The position numbers and the translations under genes are program-made. The notes under the pieces were generated by a model. It was not told where the DNA came from. It made no database searches and saw only the letters and a list, made by a program, of their open reading frames with translations. A DNA stretch of 63,021 nt from Chloroflexota bacterium (GTDB taxonomy: Bacteria; Chloroflexota; Anaerolineae; Aggregatilineales; UBA2796): assembly GCA_021325095.1 (NCBI GenBank), contig JAJPHV010000111.1, positions 1-63,021 on the forward strand. Direction: 5' to 3'. How positions within the stretch are numbered: position 1 is the stretch's first letter; each line of letters starts with the position of its first letter. Shown in pieces: positions 1 through 8,194 of the stretch.

Positions 1-44
1 AGCAAGCCCAACTTGTTCTTGATGATTTTCTGTTCGTTGTTCAT
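1..44 (-). CDS. IS481-family transposase, N-terminal fragment cut by the window edge
   Basis: The minus-strand ATG at 44 starts a frame reading MNNEQKIIKNKLGLL, which matches the conserved N-terminus I know from IS481-type transposases, where a helix-turn-helix follows and then an rve DDE domain. A GAGGTG ribosome-binding site lies about 6 bases upstream. Only 14 complete codons are inside the window, so the integrity of the gene cannot be judged. Confidence 0.55.
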   Translation of the reverse strand, partial: MNNEQKIIKNKLGL

Positions 45-107
45 TCTGACACCTCATTGCTCATATTGAGTTTACCCGATGTGTCAGATTAAGTCCTAAC
101 TACTACA
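1..107 (-). mobile_element. Right end of an IS481-type insertion sequence (continues off the window)
   Basis: Read on the minus strand, the element begins at 107 with TGTAGTAGTTAGGACTTAAT, which has the TG start and overall look of an IS481-family terminal repeat. It runs through a short leader into a transposase start codon at 44. The other end lies outside the window. The insertion point abuts coding sequence of an ISAs1-type transposase at 109, so this element appears to have landed inside an older element. The family call rests on recognising the terminus and the first residues of the transposase. Confidence 0.6.
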
Positions 108-108
108 T

Positions 109-737
109 GTGACGGTAGATGCGCTACTGACCCAGCGTGACATTGCCCAAGCCATTGTTGAAAAAAAGGCTACTACCTGATGCCAGTCAAGGCTAACCAG
201 CCTGCCTTGTTAGAGGCTATCCAGACCTGGTTTGAGCAGCCATTAGCCTTGCGCGGTCTGGATAAACGCACGACACAGCAGCCCAACAAGGCTAATGGTC
301 GCTTGGAAGTGCGCACGCTTGAGGCGACCACCGAACTCAATGGCTATCTAGACTGGCCTGCCCTAGCTCAAGTCTTGCGCTTAGAGCGGCGCTGGACAAA
401 GCTCAAAACTGGGCAAACGTTCACTCAAATCCGTTACGCCGTCACCAATTTACCCCCGGCGCTGGCCGATGCGCCGCAACTGCTGAAGCTCTGGCGCGGT
501 CATTGGGTCATTGAAAGTCCCTTACATGGGTCGCGCGATGTCTTATTTGGTGAAGACCGTAGTCGTTTATCCGCTCCCCGCTCCGCCCGTGTTTTTGCGG
601 TGCTGCGCAATGCCGCCCTGTCCGTTTTGAAGCTGTTTCATCCTGGCTCACTGACTGCTGCCCGCGACTATTGTGCCGCCCAGCCCCTTTATGCCTGCGG
701 CCTGCTGTATCGTTCCGTTTCAGATTGGTTTACTTGA
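109..737 (+). pseudogene. ISAs1-family transposase, 5'-truncated and frameshifted
   Basis: The frame from 109 reads VTVDALLTQRDIAQAIVEKKA, then shifts into the long frame beginning MPVKANQPALLEAI at 180. One base (a G in the expected GCTGACTAC) is missing near 172, which creates a TGA. The C-terminal part contains the ISAs1 pattern YAVTNLP, a WRGHWVIESPLH segment with the catalytic Glu, and FGEDRSR. The usual signature is HWxIEN, so the N to S change after the Glu is a further sign of decay. The N-terminal half is absent because the IS481-type end at 107 interrupts it. The product should be inactive. Confidence 0.8.
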
Positions 738-830
738 TCCAACCCTTCCCGTAGGCGATCCGCGCCACCTTGACAAATCGGCTTTCTCGTGTGTTCGTCA
801 TGCTCTTGATTTAACACGCTCTCGCCATCT

Positions 831-2181
831 TTGCAACAGAACAGACAGAAAACATCAGGCGCGGAACTGGTAACACTTCGTAACGTCGGCAAGAGCTACG
901 GGCGCGGCAGCAAGCGGATCGAGGCGCTGCGCGACATTAACCTGTCTGTCCGCGAAGGCGAATTTGTCGCGCTGCTGGGCGCTTCTGGCTGTGGCAAATC
1001 GACGTTGTTGTGCATCATCGCCGGCCTGATCCGGGCGACAGAAGGCGAGGTTTTGTACCGGGGACAGCCGCTCAAGGGCGTGAACCCGCACACGACCATT
1101 GTCTTCCAGACCTTTGCCTTTTACCCCTGGCTGACCGTTCAGGAGAATGTCGAGGCGGCCCTCGAACCGCTCGGCATCCCGCCCCTGATGCGCACCAAGC
1201 GTGCCTTACGCCTTCTGGACCGGGTCGGACTGGACGGCTTCGAAACGGCCTACCCGCGCGAACTGTCGGGCGAGATGGGGCAGAAGGTCGGCTTTGCCCG
1301 CGCCATGGCTCTGGAGCCGGAACTGTTGTGTCTGGACGAACCGTTCTCCGCTCTCGACGTGCTTTCGGCGGAAAGCCTGCGCGCGAACTGATGGAACTGT
1401 GGCTGGGTGGCGCGGTGCCCACCAAGGCCATCCTGATGGTCAGCCACAACATCGAAGAGGCCGCTTTCATGGCGGATCGCCTGGTGATCATGGATAAAGG
1501 GCCTGGGCACATCGTCGCGGAAGTGCCGGTCAACCTGCCACATCCTCGTCACCGCAAGGAACGCTCGTTCCTGCAACTGGTCGATCAGGTGTACGGGCTA
1601 ATCGCTGGCAAGACCAGTACCGAAGCTGAGGAACTGGGTACCGCGCCCGGCGCGAGCCGGGCCGGACGCGGGCGCTGCCACATGCCTCGACGAATGCCAT
1701 TTCCGGCTTGCTGGAACGGGTCAACGAGGAGGCCGCCGACCGGATCGACCTCTACAAACTGGCCGACGATCTGAACGAACGCCTCAATCACATGCTGCCC
1801 GTCGTGGAAGCAGCAGAGCTTCTCGGCTTCGCCGCTGTCGATGCGGGCGACCTGACCTTAATGCCCTTGGGCCAGGCCTTCGCCGAAGCCAGTATCCAGG
1901 CGCGCAAGGAACTGTTCGTCAGCCGCACCCGCCGGGTTCCCATCATCCGGTGGATTCGCCGTATGCTGGATGCCGCCGAACGCCACTACCTGAACCGAAA
2001 CGTGTTCGAGGCGGCGCTGGCCTTGGAGTTCCCGCCCGACGAAGCCGAGCGCCAGATGGAGACGGCGATCAACTGGGGACGTTACGCCGAGCTATTCAGC
2101 TTCGACAACGACGACAACGCGCTGTTCATCGAACCGGAATCGCTGGTGGAAAGCGAGGTCGAGACGGTACAGCGCGCATGA
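831..2181 (+). pseudogene. NitT/TauT-type ABC transporter ATP-binding protein with two frameshifts
   Basis: Three frames join into one protein. 831-1388 carries the ABC nucleotide-binding core: Walker A GASGCGKST, Q-loop VFQTFAFYPWLTV, signature LSGEMGQKVGFARA and Walker B LLCLDEPFSALD. Frame 2 then continues with ELMELWL and the H-loop VSHNIEEA, up to about 1670. Frame 1 continues ALPHASTNAISGLLERV and a C-terminal AAA-associated domain, up to 2181. Each junction needs one inserted base (near 1385 and near 1670). Family members energise uptake of nitrate, sulfonates or similar solutes, and the C-terminal extension is typical of one subgroup. The TTG at 831 is the most upstream start. No partner permease or binding protein remains here. 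Either the gene is dead or the two indels are sequencing errors; the decayed neighbourhood favours decay. Confidence 0.8.
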
Positions 2182-2269
2182 ACCGCATCGCTTCGCCTCA
2201 TGACATTCGGGCATCGACGCTACCCCGCCGGGTGATCGAGCAAGCATCCCTATCCCCCTCGCCGCCAGC

Positions 2270-2287
2270 CGCTCACGGGGGTGAGCG
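2270..2287. repeat. GC-rich hairpin in the intergenic region before the LacI gene
   Basis: CGCTCAC at 2270-2276 and GTGAGCG at 2281-2287 form a perfect 7-bp stem around GGGG. The surrounding 2230-2390 is C- and G-run rich, like the other dispersed palindromes in this window. No gene is visible between 2182 and 2459. It may terminate transcription from the upstream ABC remnant, but no T-run follows. Confidence 0.4.
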
Positions 2288-2411
2288 TCCCCCAAACAGC
2301 AAACGCCGGGACGACTCAGGGTGACGCAGCCTGCCCGGCTCCCCTCGCCGCGTCTGCGGGGGGCCGAAGGCGTGGTGGCCCTGCTTGACATTTCCTGCAA
2401 ACCATGCTTCA

Positions 2412-2437
2412 ATACGATTGACTGCATACGATTGCAT
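2412..2437. promoter_or_regulatory. Probable LacI-family operator upstream of the LacI gene
   Basis: TGCATACGATTGCA at 2423-2436 is an imperfect palindrome with a central CG, matching 5 of 7 positions per half-site. That is the usual geometry of LacI-family operators. The nine-base ATACGATTG is also directly repeated (2412-2420 and 2427-2435 region). It lies 24 bases upstream of the regulator start at 2460, so autoregulation is the simplest reading. Inferred from sequence only. Confidence 0.45.
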
Positions 2438-2459
2438 GTAGATTGTTATTGATTTATTT

Positions 2460-3497
2460 ATGCGCAAGAGAAAGTCTATGCAACGTTCCTCTGCCGTGAC
2501 CATGCGAGACGTGGCAAAACTGGCGGGCGTTTCGCAAAGTACAGTTTCGCGTGTTCTCAGCAAGGCGCCGTCACTGGTGCCCATCAGCGACGAGACCACA
2601 AAACGGGTGTACGAAGCCGTTGACCAGCTTGGTTATTATCCTAATCTGACCGCTCGCAGTCTGCGCGCCCAGCAGACAAACATGATCGCCATCATGATTG
2701 CTGACCTGTCAAACCCGTTTTACCATTCCATCGTCCGCACCGTGCAGGACATCGCCCGCAAGCGCCATCACGACGTACTCATTGCCAATACCGACCATTC
2801 CCGGGAATACGAAACCGCCTTCTGCGAAGCCATGATGCGCCGCCCGGTTGACGGCATCCTGATGGTGCCTTACCACCTGACCGACGACGAAATCGATAAT
2901 CTACTTAGGCGGACGGGTGCCAAGATCGTCGCTCTGGCGAAACACCTGACCCATCCACAGGTCGATGTTGCCTTTGCCCATGACGACCGCGCCACGTTCG
3001 ACGCCGTGAGCTGGCTCATCCAGGGCAAGGGCCACGTCCGGATCGGCTTCATCGGCGTGTCGAAGACCTTCCCGCCGGGCCTGCGGCGCTGGCAGGGCTT
3101 TGTCCAGGCCATGCAGGCGGCGGGTCTGGGGGTGCGCGAAGACTATATGCAGGAGGGTGACTGGTCGGTTGCAAGCGGGCAGCGCGCTATGAAAGCGTTG
3201 CTGGATCTGCCCGAACCGCCGACGGCTGTCTTTGCCTGCAACGACTTCATGGCGATTGGCGCAATCGACGTCGCGCATACCATGGGCTACAACATCCCCG
3301 GCGACGTGGCGGTAGTCGGCTTCGACAACATCCCGGAGACGATGCTCATTCGCCCGAAGCTGACGACACTCGCACAATACCCAGCCGAAATTGGGCGCAA
3401 ACTTGGCGAAGCCTTATTCGAGCGCATCGAAGGGCTGGAAGGCCCCCGACGCACTTTTGAGATACCGATCAAGCTGATCGAACGCGACTCGACCTGA
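2460..3497 (+). CDS. LacI-family transcriptional regulator of the downstream glycan operon
   Basis: A 345-residue DNA-binding repressor or activator. The N-terminal helix-turn-helix reads TMRDVAKLAGVSQSTVSRVL (about residues 14-33). The periplasmic-binding-like ligand domain follows, with FACNDFMAIGAID and GDVAVVGFDN, both typical of LacI proteins that bind a sugar effector. The ATG at 2460 lacks a clear Shine-Dalgarno, and ATG codons at 2478 or 2502 are possible. The gene precedes an ABC importer and two glycosidases on the same strand, so it probably senses a sugar released from their substrate. A candidate operator lies just upstream. Confidence 0.9.
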   Translation: MRKRKSMQRSSAVTMRDVAKLAGVSQSTVSRVLSKAPSLVPISDETTKRVYEAVDQLGYYPNLTARSLRAQQTNMIAIMIADLSNPFYHSIVRTVQDIARKRHHDVLIANTDHSREYETAFCEAMMRRPVDGILMVPYHLTDDEIDNLLRRTGAKIVALAKHLTHPQVDVAFAHDDRATFDAVSWLIQGKGHVRIGFIGVSKTFPPGLRRWQGFVQAMQAAGLGVREDYMQEGDWSVASGQRAMKALLDLPEPPTAVFACNDFMAIGAIDVAHTMGYNIPGDVAVVGFDNIPETMLIRPKLTTLAQYPAEIGRKLGEALFERIEGLEGPRRTFEIPIKLIERDST

Positions 3498-3596
3498 TGC
3501 TGTCCGCACCTTAACAACCGGCAGCGTCCCTGGTATTGACCGGCTCCATCGCCATTCGCATTGCCGCCTTACGGCACAGTCAGCCCATTGAATACT

Positions 3597-3632
3597 ACTG
3601 GCTCGGAGCTGTGCCAACGACGCCGAGCCAGT
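3597..3632. terminator. 10-bp stem hairpin between the LacI gene and the binding-protein gene
   Basis: ACTGGCTCGG at 3597-3606 and CCGAGCCAGT at 3623-3632 pair perfectly around a 16-base loop. There is no T-run, so it is either a weak terminator that insulates the regulator from the operon or a processing site. It lies in the 266-base gap 3498-3763, where I see no gene. Confidence 0.45.
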
Positions 3633-3763
3633 GAGTAGATACCCACGCGTCACGCATGAGTACTCAAGGAGGCGATATTACAGGAATCGATAACGGGACA
3701 CAAATCGGTAGGCCACTGAAGCGTGTATGGTTAAACCTCATTATGTTTTAAGGAGTGGTTCAG

Positions 3764-5122
3764 ATGAAACAACGGTCACTTCTCATCGGGATGACCGTCA
3801 TCGCGGTCCTGGCGATGATGGCGATGTCCTGGCCTGCGAACAGCATCGCCGCGCAAAACCCGACCAACACCCCCGTCCCGACTAATACGCCGGTCGTGCT
3901 CGACGCCGGTACGGGCAACATCGTGATCAATTACTGGAACGGCCTGACCGGCGGCGATGGCTCCGTCATGAATGCCATGGTCGAGCAGTTCGTCAAAGAT
4001 AATCCGAGCTACAAAGTCCATACCGAGTCCTATGACTGGAACACCATGTTCCAGAAGCTCCAGGCTGCGTTCGTGGCTGGCGAGCCGCCGGACGTGTTCG
4101 TGATGCACACGTCCGAAATTCCGCAGTATCAAAAGCTTGGCGTGCTGGCGTCCAGCGACGACATGCTGGATACGGGCGGAGGCCCGCTCCCGGCCAAGGA
4201 CTTTACCGAACCAGCGTTTAGCGCGACCGTGATCGACGGCAAGCACTACGGTATCCTGCTCGACAACCATGGCTTCGGCACATGGGTTGACCTCAACCTG
4301 TTCAAGACTGCTGGTGTCGACGAGAACACGCCGGCGCCGAAGAATGCCGACGAGTTCATCGCGCTGGCCCAGAAGCTGACACTTGACAAGAACGGCAAGC
4401 ACCCGAACGAGGCAGGCTTCGACGTGAACAACGTCACGCAGTGGGGTACAGGCATTGACTGGGTGCGCGTCCAGTTCCAATCGTGGATGTACCAGTTTGG
4501 CGGCGACGTGCTGAGCGCCGACGGCAAGAAGGCCACACTGAACAGCGAAGCCGGTCAAAAAGCCTTGCAGTTCATGTATGACATGATCTACAAGTACCAC
4601 GTCGCGCCTGACCCGGCTGGCACGAACGGCTACAACGCCTTCCAGGCGCAGAAGATCGCCATCATGCCGTCCGGGACGTGGTTCCGCAACGTGCTCGTCG
4701 ATCAGCACCCCGAAATCAAGTGGGTGGCATGGCCGATGATCCAGATTGGCCCCAAACCGGCGACCTGGGTCAGCGCGCACGTCATCTTCTGGCCGCCCAC
4801 GTTGAGCGGTGACAAACTGACAGCCGCCAAGAAGTTCGTCCAGTACCTGACCGACCATTCCGACATCTGGGCGCAGTCCGGCCATGTCCCGGCGCGCATC
4901 TCGCTGCAGGGCAAGCTCGACCCGCAGAAGTATCCGTCGAACATCGTCTTTGGCAAGAGCTTCCAGGAATACGGCCACTTCGCGCCGCAGAATGTGGATA
5001 TTGTCCAGCTCGAAAACGCCTACGATCCGCTGTTGAGCGCGGCCTTGAACAACCAGAAGTCCGTCAAGGATGCGCTGGACGAAGGCAATGCGGCGATGCA
5101 GGCCATCCTGGATCGCCAGTAG
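3764..5122 (+). CDS. Sugar ABC transporter substrate-binding protein (MalE-like)
   Basis: An exported family-1 extracellular solute-binding protein of about 452 residues that captures a sugar for the permeases encoded at 6366-8179. The N-terminus has a charged start and a long hydrophobic core ending at an SIAA-type signal-peptidase I site, then a Thr/Pro-rich linker (NPTNTPVPTNTPVV) of a kind common in Chloroflexota exported proteins. The mature part has INYWNGLTGGDGSVM and AFVAGEPPDVFVMH. AAGGAGTGG at 3749-3757 places the start at ATG 3764 and not at the upstream GTG 3755. No ATPase gene is in the operon, so a shared MsmX-type ATPase elsewhere is implied. Confidence 0.92.
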   Translation: MKQRSLLIGMTVIAVLAMMAMSWPANSIAAQNPTNTPVPTNTPVVLDAGTGNIVINYWNGLTGGDGSVMNAMVEQFVKDNPSYKVHTESYDWNTMFQKLQAAFVAGEPPDVFVMHTSEIPQYQKLGVLASSDDMLDTGGGPLPAKDFTEPAFSATVIDGKHYGILLDNHGFGTWVDLNLFKTAGVDENTPAPKNADEFIALAQKLTLDKNGKHPNEAGFDVNNVTQWGTGIDWVRVQFQSWMYQFGGDVLSADGKKATLNSEAGQKALQFMYDMIYKYHVAPDPAGTNGYNAFQAQKIAIMPSGTWFRNVLVDQHPEIKWVAWPMIQIGPKPATWVSAHVIFWPPTLSGDKLTAAKKFVQYLTDHSDIWAQSGHVPARISLQGKLDPQKYPSNIVFGKSFQEYGHFAPQNVDIVQLENAYDPLLSAALNNQKSVKDALDEGNAAMQAILDRQ

Positions 5123-5155
5123 TCCGCTCGCTTCACCCCTTGCCCCTCTCCAGTG

Positions 5156-6297
5156 GGCTGAGGGGGTGACAGTGGACAGGAAGGGGTTCATTGGGCAGAC
5201 TCAAAGGTGAGCAAGCCAAGGAGGACTGCCCAATGAACCGCAAACAAGTGTACCAGTGGATGGGGCAAGGGAGTAGAGCACTCAAGACGTTAAGCGGCTA
5301 TCAGGCGGAAAACGTAAAGCGGTTCAGCCTGGGGTGGCGCTGGCGCAGCATTGTCACGAACGCAAAATCGTGCGGCGGGTGGCAGGCCAACCCAATAGCC
5401 AACGGCGGCGACTGCAACGCTTTCTAGGGCGTGCTATCGAAATGGGAGCGTTGTTCAGCCAATGGAGCGCCTGGGTCGTGGGGTGCTTGCAGATGCAGAC
5501 GGTGACGCTGGTGGTGGATGAGACGAAACTAGGGGCGTGTATGGGGGTGATGCTGGTTGGGCTGGCCTACGAAGGACGGTGTATCCCGCTGGCCTGGCGA
5601 GCCTACAAGTCCAACGAGCATGCGGCCTATCCGGCTGAGGGGCAGTCCCGGCTGATTATGCGCTTGTTGAAGGCTATTCGGGCCGGTCTGCCGTCGGCAG
5701 TGAAGGTGCGCGTGCTGGCTGACCGAGGCATTGGCACTTCGCCCTTGTTAATGCGCGGCATCGCGGCCATGGGTTGGACGTTTCTGTTCCGCGTCACCAA
5801 GCAAAGCAAGCTCGTCTTGCCCGATGGCAGCCAATCCACCTTTTATGACCAGGTACAGCAGCCCGGTGAGCGCTTTCAAGCCAGTGGGCGGGTCTTCAAG
5901 CAGCGCGGGCGGCTTGAGGCTCACGTCCGCGTCTTGTGGGCTGCCAACGCCCGTGAACCCTGGGCACTCGTCACCAATGACCCGACCCTCAGCGGCTGGG
6001 AGTATGCCCACCGCATGTGGGTTGAACCGGCCATCCGTGACCTCAAATCGCATGGCTGGCGCTGGGGACAGTCCGGCTTAACGCAGCCCGCTCGTGTCGA
6101 GCACTTGCTGCTGTTGCTGGCCCTGGCTTATACCGCCTTGCTCCTGTTCGCCGCCCGTCTGGAACAAGCCGCCCTGACCTTTCCGACCCGCCGCCGCCCT
6201 GATGGTTCGCGGGTTCGCCGCCTCAGCTTGTTTCAGGAAGGCTTCGCCGCCCTGGACCCGCCCTTTTCTTCATTTGTTTAGTGTCGCCCCCTCAGCC
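5156..6297 (+). mobile_element. IS4-type insertion sequence inserted between ABC genes
   Basis: Inverted ends GGCTGAGGGGGTGACA (5156-5171) and GGCTGAGGGGGCGACA (reverse complement of 6282-6297) differ at one base and bound about 1.14 kb containing one transposase frame. I could not identify a convincing target duplication. The insertion point lies inside the GC-rich palindrome between the binding-protein and permease genes, so the importer operon is split and no coding sequence is broken. Confidence 0.75.
5233..6281 (+). pseudogene. IS4-like DDE transposase, frameshifted near its N-terminus
   Basis: The start MNRKQVYQWMGQ at 5233 follows an AAGGAGG site. The frame runs into LGWRWRS, but the expected continuation VALAQHCHERK is in another frame that is open from 5334 to 6281, so one base is gained or lost near 5330. 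The main frame carries VTLVVDETKLG (first catalytic Asp), VLADRGIG (second Asp) and WVEPAIRDLKSHGW (Glu region), then a hydrophobic C-terminus. It might be active only through frameshifting, and is probably dead. Confidence 0.8.
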
Positions 6298-6365
6298 ACA
6301 GGGTAGAGAGGGACCGGGGGTGAGGTCTGAAAAGTATCGAGGCTTGTATAGCTGGAGTTAGGAAG

Positions 6366-7316
6366 ATGCCTATGGCACAAGCAACCGGGACGATCCCCCA
6401 GAGGCGGCTGGACGCGTTGGCAGGGCGCTGGCGCTGGTCGGCCAGCCGCCGCCGGGAAGCCATCACCGCGTACTTATTTCTGGTGCCATTCCTGGTCTTC
6501 TTCGCCATTTTCATCGTGCGTTCGGTCGTCTATGGCATCAACGTCAGTTTCTATGACTGGAAGGTGCTCGCGCCGGATCATAAATGGTTAGGGCTGAAGA
6601 ACTACGAGACGCTGCTCAAGGACCCGGTGTGGTGGACTTCGATCCGCAACACGGCGATCTTTGCGCTTCTCACCGTCATCGGCACAACCATCCTGGCCCT
6701 GGCGGCTGCGCTGGCCGTCAACGCTCCTATTCGCGGGCGCGATTTCTTCCGCGTCGTCTTTTATGCGCCAGGGGTGCTGTCCGTCGGCGTGGTCGGCATT
6801 TTGTGGCAGTGGATGATGGACACGAACTTCGGCGTCATCAACTATGGCCTCAACCTGCTTGGGCTTCCCAAAATCCCCTGGCTGAGCGATGCGAACGTCG
6901 TGCTGCCCTCGCTGAGCCTGGTGACCATCTGGTGGGGCTTTGGCTTTCCGATGCTGATCTTTCTGGCGGGCTTGCAGGGCATACCCGAGCCGCTGTACGA
7001 GGCCGCGAAGATCGATGGGGCCAACAGCCGCCAGCTCTTCTTCCGCATTACACTGCCGCTGCTGCGCCCGACGATTCTGTTTGTGACCGTGACCCAGTTC
7101 ATTGCCCATCTGCAGGTTTTCGGCCAGCCCTACATTATTACGGGCGGCGGGCCGGGCTATGCGTCCTATTCAGTGATCATCTATCTATACCAGCAGGCAG
7201 TACGCTACTTGCAGGCAGGTTACGCCTCGGCCATCGCCATCGGGCTGGCAGTCATCATGATCGGGCTGACCCTACTGCAATTCGCGTTTCTGGGCCGGCG
7301 TCCTGAAGGTGAGTAG
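6366..7316 (+). CDS. Sugar ABC transporter permease, MalF-like
   Basis: A 316-residue inner-membrane permease with about six membrane helices. It carries the family EAA loop EAAKIDGANSRQLFFRITLPLL, which contacts the ATPase. It pairs with the permease encoded 17 bases downstream to form the channel for the sugar bound by the protein encoded at 3764. The ATG at 6366 follows GGAGTTAGGAAG, and a second ATG at 6372 is possible. The insertion sequence directly upstream (5156-6297) now separates it from the binding-protein gene, so its expression may depend on read-through or on a promoter in the element. Confidence 0.93.
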   Translation: MPMAQATGTIPQRRLDALAGRWRWSASRRREAITAYLFLVPFLVFFAIFIVRSVVYGINVSFYDWKVLAPDHKWLGLKNYETLLKDPVWWTSIRNTAIFALLTVIGTTILALAAALAVNAPIRGRDFFRVVFYAPGVLSVGVVGILWQWMMDTNFGVINYGLNLLGLPKIPWLSDANVVLPSLSLVTIWWGFGFPMLIFLAGLQGIPEPLYEAAKIDGANSRQLFFRITLPLLRPTILFVTVTQFIAHLQVFGQPYIITGGGPGYASYSVIIYLYQQAVRYLQAGYASAIAIGLAVIMIGLTLLQFAFLGRRPEGE

Positions 7317-7333
7317 ACGGAGAGGGGCTGTCC

Positions 7334-8179
7334 ATGAGCGCGACACGGACTTTCCGACTGAAGAACGTGGGGCTATATATTTTCCTGCTCATCCTGACGG
7401 CCATGGTCGGGTTTCCGCTGCTGCTGATGGTCGGCGAATCGTTCATGCACAGCAACGAGATCATCCGCTGGCCGCCCATCGTGATTCCGGGCGACCCCAC
7501 GCTCGAAAACTACACGAAGATGTTCACCCAGCAGGATCTCAACCTGCCGCGATGGTTGTTCAATTCGGTGTTCGTGGCTTCCAGCTATACGCTGGCGGTG
7601 CTGGTCGTGTGCAGCCTGGCCGCCTATGCGTTCGCGCGGCTGAACTTCCCGGGTCGCAATGTCCTGTTCTTCCTGTTCCTGGTGACGATCACGATTCCAA
7701 GCCAAGTCACCTTCATCCCAAACTATCTGCTGATGCGCGATCTGAAATTCCTGGACACGTACAATGCCCTGATCTGGCCGGGCGTCGCCAACGTGTTCGG
7801 CGTGTTCCTGCTGCGGCAGTTCTTCATGGCGATCCCCAAAGAACTCGAAGAAGCGGCGATCCTGGACGGCGCTTCGCGCTTTGGCGTGTACTGGCGCGTA
7901 ATCCTCCCGCTTTCGACCAACGCGCTGATTGCGCTGGCGATTTTCGTTTTCCTGAACAACTACAACGACCTGTTCTGGCCGCTGCTGGTCACGAATCGCC
8001 TGGAAATGCGCACGCTCCCGGCTGGCCTGACGGTCATGAACGGCGCATACGGCACACTGGATCGCGGCCTGGTGCTGGCTGGCGCGACGTTTGCCAGCCT
8101 GCCCGTGCTCTTTTTCTACATCATCTTCCAGCGCCGCATTTTGAAGGGCATCACGCTCACTGGGATGGGCGGCCAATAA
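7334..8179 (+). CDS. Sugar ABC transporter permease, MalG-like
   Basis: A 281-residue membrane permease. It has an N-terminal helix (YIFLLILTAMVGFPLLLMVG), a periplasmic loop with WPPIVIPGDPTLENYTKMF, further helices and the EAA motif EEAAILDGASRFGVYWRVILP. The ATG at 7334 follows GGAGAGGGG and the spacing to the upstream permease is short, so the two are co-translated. Together they should form a MalFG-type heterodimer. Confidence 0.93.
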   Translation: MSATRTFRLKNVGLYIFLLILTAMVGFPLLLMVGESFMHSNEIIRWPPIVIPGDPTLENYTKMFTQQDLNLPRWLFNSVFVASSYTLAVLVVCSLAAYAFARLNFPGRNVLFFLFLVTITIPSQVTFIPNYLLMRDLKFLDTYNALIWPGVANVFGVFLLRQFFMAIPKELEEAAILDGASRFGVYWRVILPLSTNALIALAIFVFLNNYNDLFWPLLVTNRLEMRTLPAGLTVMNGAYGTLDRGLVLAGATFASLPVLFFYIIFQRRILKGITLTGMGGQ

Positions 8180-8194
8180 GCCGCCCATCCGCAC

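Larger units (their letters stand above)
5136..6330. repeat. GC-rich palindromic spacer split by an insertion sequence
   Basis: The left half, CACCCCTTGCCCCTCTCCAG (about 5134-5153), and the right half, GGGTAGAGAGGGACCGGGGGTGAGG (about 6301-6325), would pair if the intervening element were removed. They restore a hairpin with CACCCC and GGGGTGAG ends, like those at 12865, 21753 and 46246. It lies between the binding-protein gene and the first permease gene. Confidence 0.5.

Noticed and set aside
3776..5191. 471-codon open frame on the minus strand
   Set aside because: Antisense to a well-supported binding-protein gene; no family features; an open antisense frame is expected from the GC-rich codon pattern.
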